64,000 nt of DNA from positions 186,001 through 250,000 of the forward strand of contig CAWHGB010000005.1 of the NCBI GenBank assembly GCA_963828855.1. The letters run 5' to 3'. Both the position numbers and the translations under genes were made by a program. A model generated the notes under the pieces. The model was not told the DNA's origin. It did not search any database and saw only the letters and a program-made list of their open reading frames with translations. This document shows, in pieces, positions 9,007-18,925 of this stretch (positions are counted from its first letter, which is position 1; each line of letters begins with the position of its first letter). Source of the stretch: CAVVEQ01 sp963828855. GTDB taxonomy: Bacteria > Chloroflexota > Anaerolineae > Anaerolineales > Anaerolineaceae.

Positions 9007-10236
9007 ATGGCTGATTATCGTGAAGTGACACTGGACGACCTGCGCAACCTGGTTTCTGACCGGGCGCTGAGCGGTGAGACCGTCCTGCTCAATATGGGTC
9101 CACAGCACCCCAGCACCCACGGCGTGCTCCGCCTGCTTTTGGAACTGGATGGCGAGATCGTATTGAACTGCATCCCGGATATCGGCTTCCTGCATACCGG
9201 TGTGGAAAAGAACATGGAGTCCAAGATCTACCAGAAGGCCGAGGTTATGACCGACCGGTTGGATTACACCAACACCATCGGCAACAACCTGGCCTTCGTC
9301 CTGGCGCTGGAAAAACTTCTCGACCTGGATGTCCCCGAACGTGCCGAGTACGTACGCGTGATCCTCACCGAGCTCTCACGCATCAATTCCCACTTGATCT
9401 GGTTGGGAACCTCCTGCCTTGACCTGGCGGCCATGTCGGTCTTCCTGTACACCTTCCGCGAGCGCGAGCTGATCCTGGATATCTTCGAGATGTGCTCCGG
9501 GCAACGCATGATGACCACCTACATCCGCCCGGGCGGTCTCTGGCGGGATGTTCCGGCAGAATTTGTACCGGCAGTCCAGCACTTCATAGACATTTTCCCT
9601 AAACGCATCGAGGAATACGATGGCATCCTCCGCAAGAACAAACTTTTCCTGGAACGCACCAAGGGTATAGGGTTGATCACTGCGGGGGAATGCATCCAGT
9701 ATGGCGTTACAGGACCCATCCTGCGCGCCTGCGGCAAGGCTTTCGATTTCCGCCGCGCCCGCCCCTACAGCATCTACGACCGCTTCGATTTCGAGATCCC
9801 CACCGAGCAGAATGGGGATATCTTCGACCGCTACCTGGTTCGCATGGAGGAGCTGCGCCAATCTACACGCATCATCGAACAGGCACTCCACTCCATGCCT
9901 GCCGGACCCACCCGTTCCAGCAATAACAAGGTCGTCCCGCCTCCCCGCTCGGAGATCGGCACAAGCATGGAAGCCCTCATCCACCACTTCAAGCTCTGGA
10001 CGGAAGGCTTCTGCGTGCCAAAGGGCAGCAGCTACCAGACGATCGAAACACCGCGCGGTGTACTGGGGGTTTACATGGAAAGCGATGGCAGCCCCAAGCC
10101 GCTGCGTGTGCACTATCACACACCCTCGCGTACCAACCTGCAGGCCATGCCCATCATGACGCGCAACCGCTTCCTGGCGGATGTGGTCGGGATCATCGGC
10201 AGCGTGGATATCGTCCTCGGAGATGCAGACCGGTGA
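9007..10236 (+). CDS. nuoD: NADH-quinone oxidoreductase subunit D
   Basis: A 409-residue 49-kDa-type subunit that forms the quinone pocket with NuoB. Motifs include MGPQHPSTHGVLRLLLELDG, GFLHTGVEKN and the C-terminal region ending VDIVLGDADR. I choose ATG 9007 (MADYREVTLDDL) because the open frame to 8953 overlaps nuoC and adds an unconserved leader. The stop overlaps the GTG start of nuoE by three bases. Frame intact. Confidence 0.96.
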   Translation: MADYREVTLDDLRNLVSDRALSGETVLLNMGPQHPSTHGVLRLLLELDGEIVLNCIPDIGFLHTGVEKNMESKIYQKAEVMTDRLDYTNTIGNNLAFVLALEKLLDLDVPERAEYVRVILTELSRINSHLIWLGTSCLDLAAMSVFLYTFRERELILDIFEMCSGQRMMTTYIRPGGLWRDVPAEFVPAVQHFIDIFPKRIEEYDGILRKNKLFLERTKGIGLITAGECIQYGVTGPILRACGKAFDFRRARPYSIYDRFDFEIPTEQNGDIFDRYLVRMEELRQSTRIIEQALHSMPAGPTRSSNNKVVPPPRSEIGTSMEALIHHFKLWTEGFCVPKGSSYQTIETPRGVLGVYMESDGSPKPLRVHYHTPSRTNLQAMPIMTRNRFLADVVGIIGSVDIVLGDADR

Positions 10237-10748
10237 ACCCAACCCTTTCCCCCACCTCCCCGGAAGTTCAAGCCATCCTTTCCAAATACCCACCCGAATA
10301 CGCCCGCTCAGCGATCATGCCCCTGCTCTTCCTGGCGCAGCGCGGGAACGGCTACGTGAATAAAGAGCAGATCTCCGAGATCGCCGCCCTGGTGCACGTC
10401 ACCTCCACCGAGGTTGCCTCCGTGGTCGGGTTTTACACCCTTTTCCACGATGAACCGGGTGGGAGGTACCGTGTACAGGTTTGCACCGACCTGCCCTGCC
10501 TGATGAAGGGCGCGGATGTCTTCCTCGAGCAGTTATGCGAAAATATCGGTATTAAGGTAGGCGAGACCACACCAGATGGACTTGTTACCATCGAGGAAGT
10601 CAAATGCCTGGCTGGCTGCCACCGGGCACCCATGTTCCAGGTGCAGAGCGGGGATGGGATCAGTTACCACGAGAACCAGTCGGTAAAATCAGCTCTCGCG
10701 GTGATTGAAAAACTCAAAGAGAACAATCCCGGGGAGGAAAAAGCATGA
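10233..10748 (+). CDS. nuoE: NADH-quinone oxidoreductase subunit E
   Basis: A 171-residue thioredoxin-like [2Fe-2S] protein (24-kDa subunit) of the NADH-dehydrogenase module. The four cluster cysteines are seen in CTDLPC and CLAGC. It starts with GTG overlapping the nuoD stop and ends overlapping nuoF by ATGA, so E and F are probably translated together. Its presence shows that this complex takes electrons from NADH rather than being the NuoEFG-less form. Confidence 0.95.
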   Translation: MNPTLSPTSPEVQAILSKYPPEYARSAIMPLLFLAQRGNGYVNKEQISEIAALVHVTSTEVASVVGFYTLFHDEPGGRYRVQVCTDLPCLMKGADVFLEQLCENIGIKVGETTPDGLVTIEEVKCLAGCHRAPMFQVQSGDGISYHENQSVKSALAVIEKLKENNPGEEKA

Positions 10749-11992
10749 GCGCGCACATCCTCCTGCGCAACCGGGATATTGCCAGCCTGAACCGGTTAGA
10801 GATCTACAAAAAATACGGCGGGTTCGTTGCTGCTGAAAAAGCGGTGACCAAACTCTCCCCCGCGGAAGTGCTGAACGAAGTCAAGGAATCCGGCCTGCGC
10901 GGACGCGGCGGGGCGGGCTTCCCCACCGGAGTGAAATGGGGCTTCCTGCCCAATTCACTCTGGCCGCACTACGTGGTCGCCAACGCGGATGAATCCGAGC
11001 CGGGCACCTTCAAAGACCGCGAGATCATGGAGAGCAATCCCTTCCAGTTCCTGGAGGGGCTGATGATCGCCTCCTATGCCGTGCAGGCAAATGCCGCCTA
11101 TATCTACCTGCGTGGTGAATTCTGGCAGCTTGCCGCGGAGCTGGATCGGTGCATCCGGGATATGGAAAAAGCCGGTCTTCTGGGGAATAAGATCTTCAAG
11201 CATGATTATTCCCTGCGCATCCATACCCACCTGGGCGCGGGTGCGTATATCTGCGGTGAGGAAACTGCCCTGCTCGAATCGCTGGAAGGCCGCATCGGCC
11301 AACCCAGGCTGCGTCCGCCCTTCCCCGCGGTTGCCGGGCTTTATGGCAAGCCCACGGTCATCAATAATGTGGAGACCATTACAAATTTGCCGCCCATCAT
11401 TGAAAATGGTGCCGCCTGGTACCGAACCCTGGGTACCGAAAAAAGCCCCGGGGTGAAGATCTTCTCGCTTTCCGGCTGTATCTGCAAACCGGGCAACTAT
11501 GAGCTGCCCCTGGGTACAACCTTCCGGGAGCTGATCTTTGAGCACGGCGGGGGCACCCCCAGCGGAAAGACATTGAAAGCCATCATGCCCGCGGGAGCCT
11601 CCTCAAGCCTGATCGTCGCAGATGAAAAAGCCCTCGATACTCCCATGGATTATGAATCTGTGCCTGCCCTCGGCGCGCAGCTCGGCTCGGCATCCATGAT
11701 CATCCTGGATGAAGATACCTCCGTCGCCGACGTGGTGGCTAAGACGAGCCATTTTTTCAAGCACGAATCCTGCGGTAAATGTACCCCCTGCCGGGAGGGC
11801 ACCTACTGGATGTCGCACCTCGCACAGCGAATTGCGCGTGGCGAGGCGACCAAGAACGATATTGACCTGCTGCAGACGGTGGCTTCCCAGATCGAAAACA
11901 AGTGTCTTTGCCCGCTCGGGGAATTTTCAATCATGCCGGTTATCTCCGGACTCAAGCATTTCCGCAAGGATTTTGAGGACCGCGTGCAATGA
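10745..11992 (+). CDS. nuoF: NADH-quinone oxidoreductase subunit F
   Basis: A 415-residue FMN- and NADH-binding subunit (51 kDa). GLRGRGGAGFPTGVKWGF is the nucleotide/FMN glycine-rich region. Near residue 345 CGKCTPCREG supplies three ligands of cluster N3, with the fourth in the KCLCPLG stretch near the C-terminus. It is coupled to nuoE by a four-base overlap. Frame intact. Confidence 0.96.
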   Translation: MSAHILLRNRDIASLNRLEIYKKYGGFVAAEKAVTKLSPAEVLNEVKESGLRGRGGAGFPTGVKWGFLPNSLWPHYVVANADESEPGTFKDREIMESNPFQFLEGLMIASYAVQANAAYIYLRGEFWQLAAELDRCIRDMEKAGLLGNKIFKHDYSLRIHTHLGAGAYICGEETALLESLEGRIGQPRLRPPFPAVAGLYGKPTVINNVETITNLPPIIENGAAWYRTLGTEKSPGVKIFSLSGCICKPGNYELPLGTTFRELIFEHGGGTPSGKTLKAIMPAGASSSLIVADEKALDTPMDYESVPALGAQLGSASMIILDEDTSVADVVAKTSHFFKHESCGKCTPCREGTYWMSHLAQRIARGEATKNDIDLLQTVASQIENKCLCPLGEFSIMPVISGLKHFRKDFEDRVQ

Positions 11993-12032
11993 AGTCAAAA
12001 GAACTGCGATTATTCCCCGTTCCAGGTGGTTT

Positions 12033-14525
12033 ATGCCCAAACTGGTGACATTGAAGATCGATGAGCACGAGCTCACCATCGCCGAAGGCGTGTTGATCGT
12101 AGACGCTGCCCGGGCGGTGGGGGTCAATATCCCCGTGTTCTGCTATCACCCCAAACTCAAACCGGTGGGGATGTGCCGAATGTGCCTGGTGGAAATCGGC
12201 CGCCCGGTGGTGGACCGCGCCACAGGTGAGCTCATCCGCCTGGAGGATGGCAGCCCGAAGATGCAGTTCGGCCCCAAACTCGAGACTGCCTGTACCACGC
12301 CTGTTTCCGAAGGCATGCAGGTAATCACCACAAGCACCAAAGTGCTGGCCGCGCGGCGGGATATCATCGAGTTCATCCTCACCTCCCACCCCTTGGATTG
12401 CCCGGTGTGTGATAAGGGAGGCGAGTGCCCGCTGCAGAACCTGACCCTGGCGCACGGCGCCTATGAGAGCCGCTTCCGCTTTGACGAGAAGATGCACCTG
12501 GCCAAGAAGGTACCGCTGGGTGAATTGATCATGCTCGACCGCGAGCGCTGCATCCAATGCGGTCGCTGCGTGCGCTTCCAGGAAGAGATCGCAGACGACC
12601 CGGTAATAGGTTTTTACCAGCGCGGTAGAGCGCTGGAGATCATCACCGATTCCGAACCGGGCTTCAACTCAGTTTTCTCCGGCAACACCACTGATATCTG
12701 CCCGGTGGGTGCCCTGACCACTACTGATTTCCGTTTCGGCGCCCGTCCCTGGGAGATGAACGCAGCCGCTTCCATTTGCCCGCTCTGCCCGGTGGGCTGC
12801 AATCTCACCCTGAATGTGCGCAGTGAGGCCCGCTCCGCCGGTGCCAAGGTCATCAAGCGGGTCATGCCGCGCGAGAATCCGGTAGTTAATGAGATGTGGA
12901 TCTGCGATAAAGGGCGTTTCGGTCATCATTTCGTTGAGGCGGAGAACCGCCTGACCCAGCCTCTCATGCGCAAGGATGGCGAACTTGTTCCGGTGGAATG
13001 GGAGGAAGCCCTGGAAACCGCCGCACTCAAGATCCGCGGCGTGGTACAGAACATGGTCACCCTGGTGGGCGGCGTCCTTTCCAACGAAGATCTCTTCAAC
13101 ATCCGCCAGCTGACCGGATCCAAATGCGCCGAACCGGACCTCTACGATTGGATGGCAGGCGGGGATCTGACCGCCAAGGTGGGGGTGGGCAGAGGGAGCA
13201 ATCTGGGGAATCTGGGTAAAGGTGATGTCATCCTGGTAGTGGCCTGCGACCTGCACGAGGAGGCTCCCCTGTGGTGGCTTCGTATAAGGCAGGCTGCCCT
13301 GCGGGGAGCAGAGGTGGTTGTGGCCAACCCGCGACCAACCCGCGCGGAAGCCTTTGCCAGCCAGACCCACCGCTACGACCCCGGCGGAGAAACGGCATTC
13401 GTAAACTCGCTTCTGCCGAACAAAAAAGCCGCCCCGGATGGGATTGCCAAAATATTCGCTGAAGCCGCCAACACGGTAATCATCTACGGCTCGGAGGGGG
13501 TCGGTTTTCAGGGCTCGCAGAAACTGTCCATCGCCTGTGCCGAGCTGCTGCTTCAGACCGGGCATGTTGGCAAAGCCAACAACGGATTGATGGCTGCCTG
13601 GCGCAGTGGGAACACCCAGGGCGCCTGGGATATGGGTTTTCGTCCCTCGGTGGACCTGCCCGGGAAACTCTCCAAGGCTGGCCTGCTCTTCATCGCCGGA
13701 GCGGATCCTGCCGGCGACGACCCGGACCTGGCCAGGGCAGTGGATCTCGCTTCCTTTGTCATCGTCCAGGAACTCTTTCTGACCGAAACTGCCAAGCGCG
13801 CGGATATCGTCTTCCCCGCCCAGGCATTCGCCGAGCGTGAAGGCACCTACACCAACGGCGAGCGGCGCGTGCAGCGCTTTTACCAGGCAATCCCACCCCT
13901 GGAAGGTCCCCGCCCGGATTACACCATCGCCGCCCAGATCGCACAGCACGCCGGAGTGGAGTTGGAAGCGCAATCCGCCGCGTTGATCATGGCCGAGATC
14001 GCCAGGTTCGTCCCGGCTTACGAAGGCGTCACCTACCAGGAACTAGCCGGCAACACTCAGCCGGGCACATCTTCACAAAGGGATCTTTATTACAGTGGAA
14101 CTTCGTATGTGAACCGCCAGGGGACAGGCATCCAGCTTGCCTGTGCCGCAGAGCGTGGCGATAAAGTGATCATCGCAAAATCACCCGCGTACAGGTTAAA
14201 GGCTGCCGCCCGGGACGAGGTTCTGGTCCTGCCCTGCAGTTCACTCCTGGACCGCGGCTCGTTAATCTCGCCTTCCTCCCTGCTGGAAAAAAGGCTATCC
14301 GGCGCAATCCTGCGCATGAACCCCCGTCTGGCAGCCAAGCACAACCTAGCAGAGGGCTCAAGGGTTGGACTGATCATCGATGGGCTCTCCCATCCTGTCC
14401 GTGTGGCGCTGGATGCAGCCCTTCCTGAGAAGGCAGCCTTCCTGCCGCGCAGCTCCGGGGTACCCCTCCGCGAGCCGGGGGCATTCCGGCTTACCCCAGC
14501 CGAAGAACTGCTGCCGTCGAGGTAA
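12033..14525 (+). CDS. nuoG: NADH-quinone oxidoreductase subunit G
   Basis: An 830-residue 75-kDa-type subunit. The start is ATG 12033 (MPKLVTLKID) with AGGTGG just upstream; the open frame extends farther left only through nuoF in another frame. Order of domains: N-terminal [2Fe-2S] ferredoxin (CYHPKL, CRMC), the His/Cys4 cluster (HPLDCPVCDKGGECPLQN), a 4Fe-4S ferredoxin part (CIQCGRC, CPVGAL), then a molybdopterin-oxidoreductase-like domain beginning with CPLCPVGCNL, the N7-type cluster motif present in a subset of bacteria. The long C-terminal half no longer binds a known cofactor in this family. Frame intact over 2.5 kb. Confidence 0.95.
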   Translation: MPKLVTLKIDEHELTIAEGVLIVDAARAVGVNIPVFCYHPKLKPVGMCRMCLVEIGRPVVDRATGELIRLEDGSPKMQFGPKLETACTTPVSEGMQVITTSTKVLAARRDIIEFILTSHPLDCPVCDKGGECPLQNLTLAHGAYESRFRFDEKMHLAKKVPLGELIMLDRERCIQCGRCVRFQEEIADDPVIGFYQRGRALEIITDSEPGFNSVFSGNTTDICPVGALTTTDFRFGARPWEMNAAASICPLCPVGCNLTLNVRSEARSAGAKVIKRVMPRENPVVNEMWICDKGRFGHHFVEAENRLTQPLMRKDGELVPVEWEEALETAALKIRGVVQNMVTLVGGVLSNEDLFNIRQLTGSKCAEPDLYDWMAGGDLTAKVGVGRGSNLGNLGKGDVILVVACDLHEEAPLWWLRIRQAALRGAEVVVANPRPTRAEAFASQTHRYDPGGETAFVNSLLPNKKAAPDGIAKIFAEAANTVIIYGSEGVGFQGSQKLSIACAELLLQTGHVGKANNGLMAAWRSGNTQGAWDMGFRPSVDLPGKLSKAGLLFIAGADPAGDDPDLARAVDLASFVIVQELFLTETAKRADIVFPAQAFAEREGTYTNGERRVQRFYQAIPPLEGPRPDYTIAAQIAQHAGVELEAQSAALIMAEIARFVPAYEGVTYQELAGNTQPGTSSQRDLYYSGTSYVNRQGTGIQLACAAERGDKVIIAKSPAYRLKAAARDEVLVLPCSSLLDRGSLISPSSLLEKRLSGAILRMNPRLAAKHNLAEGSRVGLIIDGLSHPVRVALDAALPEKAAFLPRSSGVPLREPGAFRLTPAEELLPSR

Positions 14526-14528
14526 ACA

Positions 14529-15540
14529 ATGGATACCTGGCTCATACTCGAATGGTTCTTGAAGGCGATTTTCCTGGTGCTTTTCCTCACCGTGGGGTTT
14601 GCCTATCTCACCTGGTTCGAGCGCCGCGTGCTGGCACGCTTCCAGGTACGAATCGGCCCCAACCGCGCCGGTTGGCAGGGTTTGATGCAACCGATCGCTG
14701 ACGCGGTCAAACTGATCTTCAAGGAAGAGCTCACCCCCTCGGCAGCCAACAAGACCATTTTCGTGATCGCCCCGCTCATCACCGTTTTACCCGCGCTGAT
14801 CATCACCGCGGTAATCCCCTGGGGGGAGAGTGTCACCCTCTTCGGGCGGACGATCCCGATGGGGCTGGCCAGCGATGTTAATATCGGAGTTCTGTATATC
14901 ATCGCGGTGACATCCATTTCGGTCTACGGCATCACCCTGGCCGGCTGGGCTTCAAATAATAAATATGCCCTGCTCGGCGGGCTGCGCTCCACCGCCCAGA
15001 TGATCAGTTACGAACTGGCCCTCGGATTGGCCATGATCGGCCCGGTGATGGTGGCCGGAACGCTGCAGGTCACCGCCATTGTCAACGCCCAACAGCCGGT
15101 CTGGTTCATCGCACTTCAGCCGCTTGCTTTTGGCATCTATTTCCTTGCCAGCATCGCCGAGATCAACCGTGCTCCGTTTGACATGCCCGAAGCTGAACAG
15201 GAACTCACCGCCGGGTACCACACCGAGTATTCGGGGATGAAGTTCGCGGTCTTCTTCATGGCGGAATATATCAAAATGATCTGCATCGCCATGATCGGCA
15301 CATCGCTCTTCCTGGGGGGGTTTCACCTGCCCTTTATCGAGACACCCGGTTTGTGGGGACCGATCGTATTTCTTCGGCAAGGTGATTATCTGGCTTTTCG
15401 TGCTGGTCTGGATCCGCGCCACGCTGCCACGCATCCGATACGACCGCTTGATGGCGCTTGGCTGGAAGGTGCTCTTCCCCCTGGCGCTCTTCAACGTGCT
15501 GATCACCTCTGTCGTGCTGGTATTCCTGGAGGGTTCGTAA
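14529..15540 (+). CDS. nuoH: NADH-quinone oxidoreductase subunit H (one frameshift)
   Basis: Complex I subunit 1, the membrane subunit that contacts the quinone channel, about 336 residues after correction. Conserved parts include WFERRVLARFQVRIGPNRAG, EINRAPFDMPEAEQEL and TEYSGMKF. Just after GPIV, near 15367, the frame shifts by one extra T; the true C-terminus (FFGKVIIWLFVLVWIRATLP to VFLEGS) is read in the next frame and stops at 15538-15540, directly before nuoI. As written, the frame instead runs to 15548. The gene is otherwise normal, so a sequence error is likelier than decay. Confidence 0.92.
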
Positions 15541-16033
15541 ATGCTTAAAGGTTTATGGACCACCTTTAAGATTTCTTTCACCAAACCGGTGACCATTTCC
15601 TACCCGGAAGAGAAACGCCCCGTCCGGCAGCGGTTCAAGGGGAGGCATTATCTCACCCGTTACGACAACGGGCTGGAAAAATGCATCGGCTGCGCACTCT
15701 GCGCGGCAGCCTGCCCGGCAGATGCGATCTTCGTCGAATCCGCCGAAAACACGGATGAGGTTCGCTATCTCCCCTGGCGAGCGCTACGCCTCCACCTACG
15801 AGATCAATATGCTGCGCTGCATCTTCTGCGGCTACTGCGAGGATGCCTGCCCGACGGAAGCCATCATCCTTGGCGACCAGTATGAGCTGACCTTTTACGA
15901 CCGAGCGAGCGCCATCTACCCGAAGGAAATGCTGCTGCAGGGGGTACCCCCGGGCGGTAAACCCACCCCGCAGAAAACCCCGCCCGGCGTATTCACCCGC
16001 TCGGTTCCGGAAATGAAAGACCCCGTGGATTGA
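15541..16033 (+). CDS. nuoI: NADH-quinone oxidoreductase subunit I (one frameshift)
   Basis: The 2x[4Fe-4S] ferredoxin-like subunit (TYKY) carrying clusters N6a/N6b, about 163 residues after correction. The two motifs CIGCALCAAACP and CIFCGYCEDACP are in different frames; one extra base near 15772, in the TATCTCC context, separates them. Corrected, the protein reads through DEVRYSPGERYAS. A Pro-rich tail follows. The ATG directly abuts the corrected nuoH stop, consistent with the operon. Confidence 0.92.
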
Positions 16034-16035
16034 CT

Positions 16036-16605
16036 ATGAACTTCGTGACAACGATTCCCTACCTGGTTTTTGGAGTGCTGGCACTGGTTGCGGTGGCTTC
16101 CGCAGTCGCCATGCTGATCAGCCGGGATGCAGTCTATTCCGCTCTCTTCCTGGTGCTCAATTTTGCCACCGTGGGGGTGATCTACCTCACCCTGGGCGCT
16201 CCCTTCATCGCGCTCAGCCAGATCGCCGTTTATGCCGGGGCGATCATGGTTCTTTTCCTGTTCGTGATCATGCTTCTCGGGGGGGAGCGGTTCAAACCCT
16301 CCAAACCCCGCCGCAGCCACCTCATCTTCGCCGCCGTGCTCGGCGTTATCTTCCTGGTGGAACTAACCCTGGGGTACTTTGTCCGCTATGGCAATATGGC
16401 TGTCCCGGCGGTGCAGGCACCCGGGTACGCCAGCCCGACTGCCCTCGGCTTGGAATTGTTCTCCAAGTACGCCCTGCCTTTTGAATTAACCTCCTTGATC
16501 CTGCTGGCCGCCCTGATCGGCGCAATCGTCCTGACCCGCGACGGGAAAAAGGAGATCAGTTCCGACGAACCAGAACCATCCGGGAAGAGGAAAGCACTAT
16601 CCTAA
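16036..16605 (+). CDS. nuoJ: NADH-quinone oxidoreductase subunit J
   Basis: A 189-residue membrane subunit (ND6 type) with five predicted helices. The helix-3 region LSQIAVYAGAIMVLFLFVIMLL is the recognisable NuoJ core. I prefer ATG 16036 (MNFVTTIPY); a TTG two codons upstream overlaps the nuoI stop. Frame intact. Confidence 0.94.
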   Translation: MNFVTTIPYLVFGVLALVAVASAVAMLISRDAVYSALFLVLNFATVGVIYLTLGAPFIALSQIAVYAGAIMVLFLFVIMLLGGERFKPSKPRRSHLIFAAVLGVIFLVELTLGYFVRYGNMAVPAVQAPGYASPTALGLELFSKYALPFELTSLILLAALIGAIVLTRDGKKEISSDEPEPSGKRKALS

Positions 16606-16614
16606 AGAGGAAAT

Positions 16615-16917
16615 ATGGTCCCAGTCGATTATTACCTGATCCTTTCCGCCATTATTTTCAGCCTGGGTGTGATCGGCGTGCTGCTCAAAAGCAATGCCCT
16701 GGTGGTGTTCATGTCGCTGGAATTGATGCTGAACGCCGCCAACCTGGTGCTGATCACCTTCGCGGCCTACTACCGGGTGCTCTCCGGGCAGTTGATCGTA
16801 TTCTTTGTGATGATCGTGGCCGCCGCCGAGGTGGCGGTTGGCCTGGCGCTGCTGGTGGCCATCTTCCGCGCCAAGAAGAGCGTGGACGTGGATCAAATGT
16901 CGAGCTTGAAGGGGTAG
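16615..16917 (+). CDS. nuoK: NADH-quinone oxidoreductase subunit K
   Basis: A 100-residue three-helix membrane subunit (ND4L). The conserved core VVFMSLELMLNAANL and the glutamate-bearing AAAEVAVGLALLVA helix are present. AGAGG lies just before ATG 16615. The length is exactly usual for the family. Confidence 0.96.
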   Translation: MVPVDYYLILSAIIFSLGVIGVLLKSNALVVFMSLELMLNAANLVLITFAAYYRVLSGQLIVFFVMIVAAAEVAVGLALLVAIFRAKKSVDVDQMSSLKG

Positions 16918-16946
16918 GGAAGGGAACATGAGGATCGGAGAAGAAT

Positions 16947-18901
16947 ATGCCCATTCCTGAAGCATCGCAGCTGGTTCCCTGGGTGGTTTTCATCCCCCTC
17001 ATCGGGTTGGGGATCAACCTGCTTTTTGGAAAATGGTTCAAGGAAGGACTGATCGGCGACGGTCGCCGTCCTGGCCGCGTTGGGAGCCTTCGTTGTGGCG
17101 GTTCTGCTCGGGCTGGGATTGAAGGCCAACCCGGAAGCGGTGGTCCGTCCCCTGGCAGTGTGGGCGCAATTTGACAATATCCGCCTGGAATGGGCATTCC
17201 GCGTGGATACCCTTTCGGTTTGGATGATGCTGGTTGTGGCGGGGGTGGGCACGCTCATCCACCTCTATTCCATCGGTTACATGCATTCCGATGTGCGCCA
17301 CAACGGAGACCCGGGACGCTTCCGCCGCTACTTCATATACTTGAACCTCTTCATCGCTTCCATGATGGTGCTGGTGAGCGCCAACAACTTTTTCATGCTC
17401 TTTGTCGGCTGGGAGGGGGTTGGACTGTGTTCCTACCTACTGATCGGCTTCTGGTTTGAGAAAGGTGCAGAAGGCACTGCCAACGCCAAAGCTGCAAAAA
17501 AAGCGTTCATCGTCAACCGGGTGGGTGATTTCGGCATGCTGCTGGCTATATTCCTCATGGCAGCCTCCTTTGGCAGCCTGGATTTTGAGGTTGTCTTCCA
17601 GCAGGCAGCCGAAGCTTCCTCCCAGCTTCTTCTGGCCATCACCCTGCTGCTGCTCCTGGCTGTCGCGGGGAAATCCGCCCAGCTACCCTTGTTCGTTTGG
17701 CTGCCGGATGCGATGGCTGGTCCCACACCAGTGTCAGCCCTCATCCATGCCGCCACGATGGTCACCGCCGGTGTCTACTTGGTGGTGCGCTCGCAGGCGC
17801 TTTTCATCGCCTCGCCCACCTCCGCCGCGGTGGTGATGTGGGTCGGCGCGCTCACCGCCATCCTCGGCGCGCTTGTGGCGGTCAGCCAATACGATATCAA
17901 AAAGGTCCTGGCATATTCCACCATCAGCCAGCTTGGCTATATGGTGGCGGCTGCGGGGATGGGCGCCTGGGTGGCGGCCATGTTCCACCTGACCACGCAC
18001 GCTTTTTTCAAGGCGCTGCTCTTCCTGGCTGCCGGGTCGGTGATCCTGGGCATGGAGCACGGTCACAAGGCTTCAGCCTCCGATGCAGCCCATTCCGGGG
18101 ATGATCCCCAGGATATGCGCAACATGGGCGGCTTGCGCGGAAAGATGCCGCTCACCTTCGCCGTTTACCTGGTGGGTGCGTTGGCATTGGCAGGGATCGT
18201 GCCGCTTTCCGGCTTTTTCTCGAAGGACGAGATCCTAACCGCGGCAAGTCACTTTCCGCCCATTTTCATCATCCTGGGCATTTCGGCGCTGCTGACCGCT
18301 TTTTATATGACCCGCCAGATTTACCTGGTCTTTTTCGGGCGCGGCCACAGCCATTCGGCGGAGCACGCTGCAGAAAGCGGCGCGATCATCACCATCCCGT
18401 TGATCATCCTGGCAGCACTTTCCGTGGTGGGCGGCGAGTTGAACGTCTTCCCCTCTTACCACCTGGAGCACTGGCTGGAGCACACCCTTGAGGGTATTCA
18501 TCCATCGCTGATGGTTCCCTGGGTGATGATCGTTTCCTCGCTGCTGGCCATCAGCGGCATCGTTTTTGGTGTGCTGCTATACCGGCGGCATGTCCATGAA
18601 ACTGCGCTGCAGGTGGATCCGCTGCGCCGGGTGATCGGTCCGCTCTTTTCCACCCTGCAGCGTCGCTGGTTCGACCGGGTTTACCAGGCGGTATTCGTGG
18701 GACCTTATTTCGCGGTCTCCGACTGGCTTATCCGCGGTCATTGATCACAAGCTGATCGACGGTTTCATTGATGGGATCGGCAAAGTGACCATGTGGCTCT
18801 CCGGTCAATTGCGGAAAGTTCAAAACGGGTACGTGCGTTCCTATGCCCTGGCGGTGCTCTTCGGGGCGGTGATCTTGATCGGCTATTTGCTCCTTCATTA
18901 A
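16947..18901 (+). CDS. nuoL: NADH-quinone oxidoreductase subunit L (two frameshifts)
   Basis: The largest proton-pumping membrane subunit (ND5 type), about 650 residues after correction. Core features are ANNFFMLFVGWEGVGLCSYL, KSAQLPLFVWLPDAMAGPTP and the histidine-rich lateral part. The N-terminal 37 residues are separated from the rest by one extra base near 17056, and the C-terminal part (beginning VIDHKLIDGFIDGIG) by one extra base near 18735, within CGCGGTC. The corrected stop is at 18899-18901. With two single-base removals the length is a whole number of codons. Confidence 0.92.
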
Positions 18902-18925
18902 AGAAATGCAGCGCGAGGATTGTTT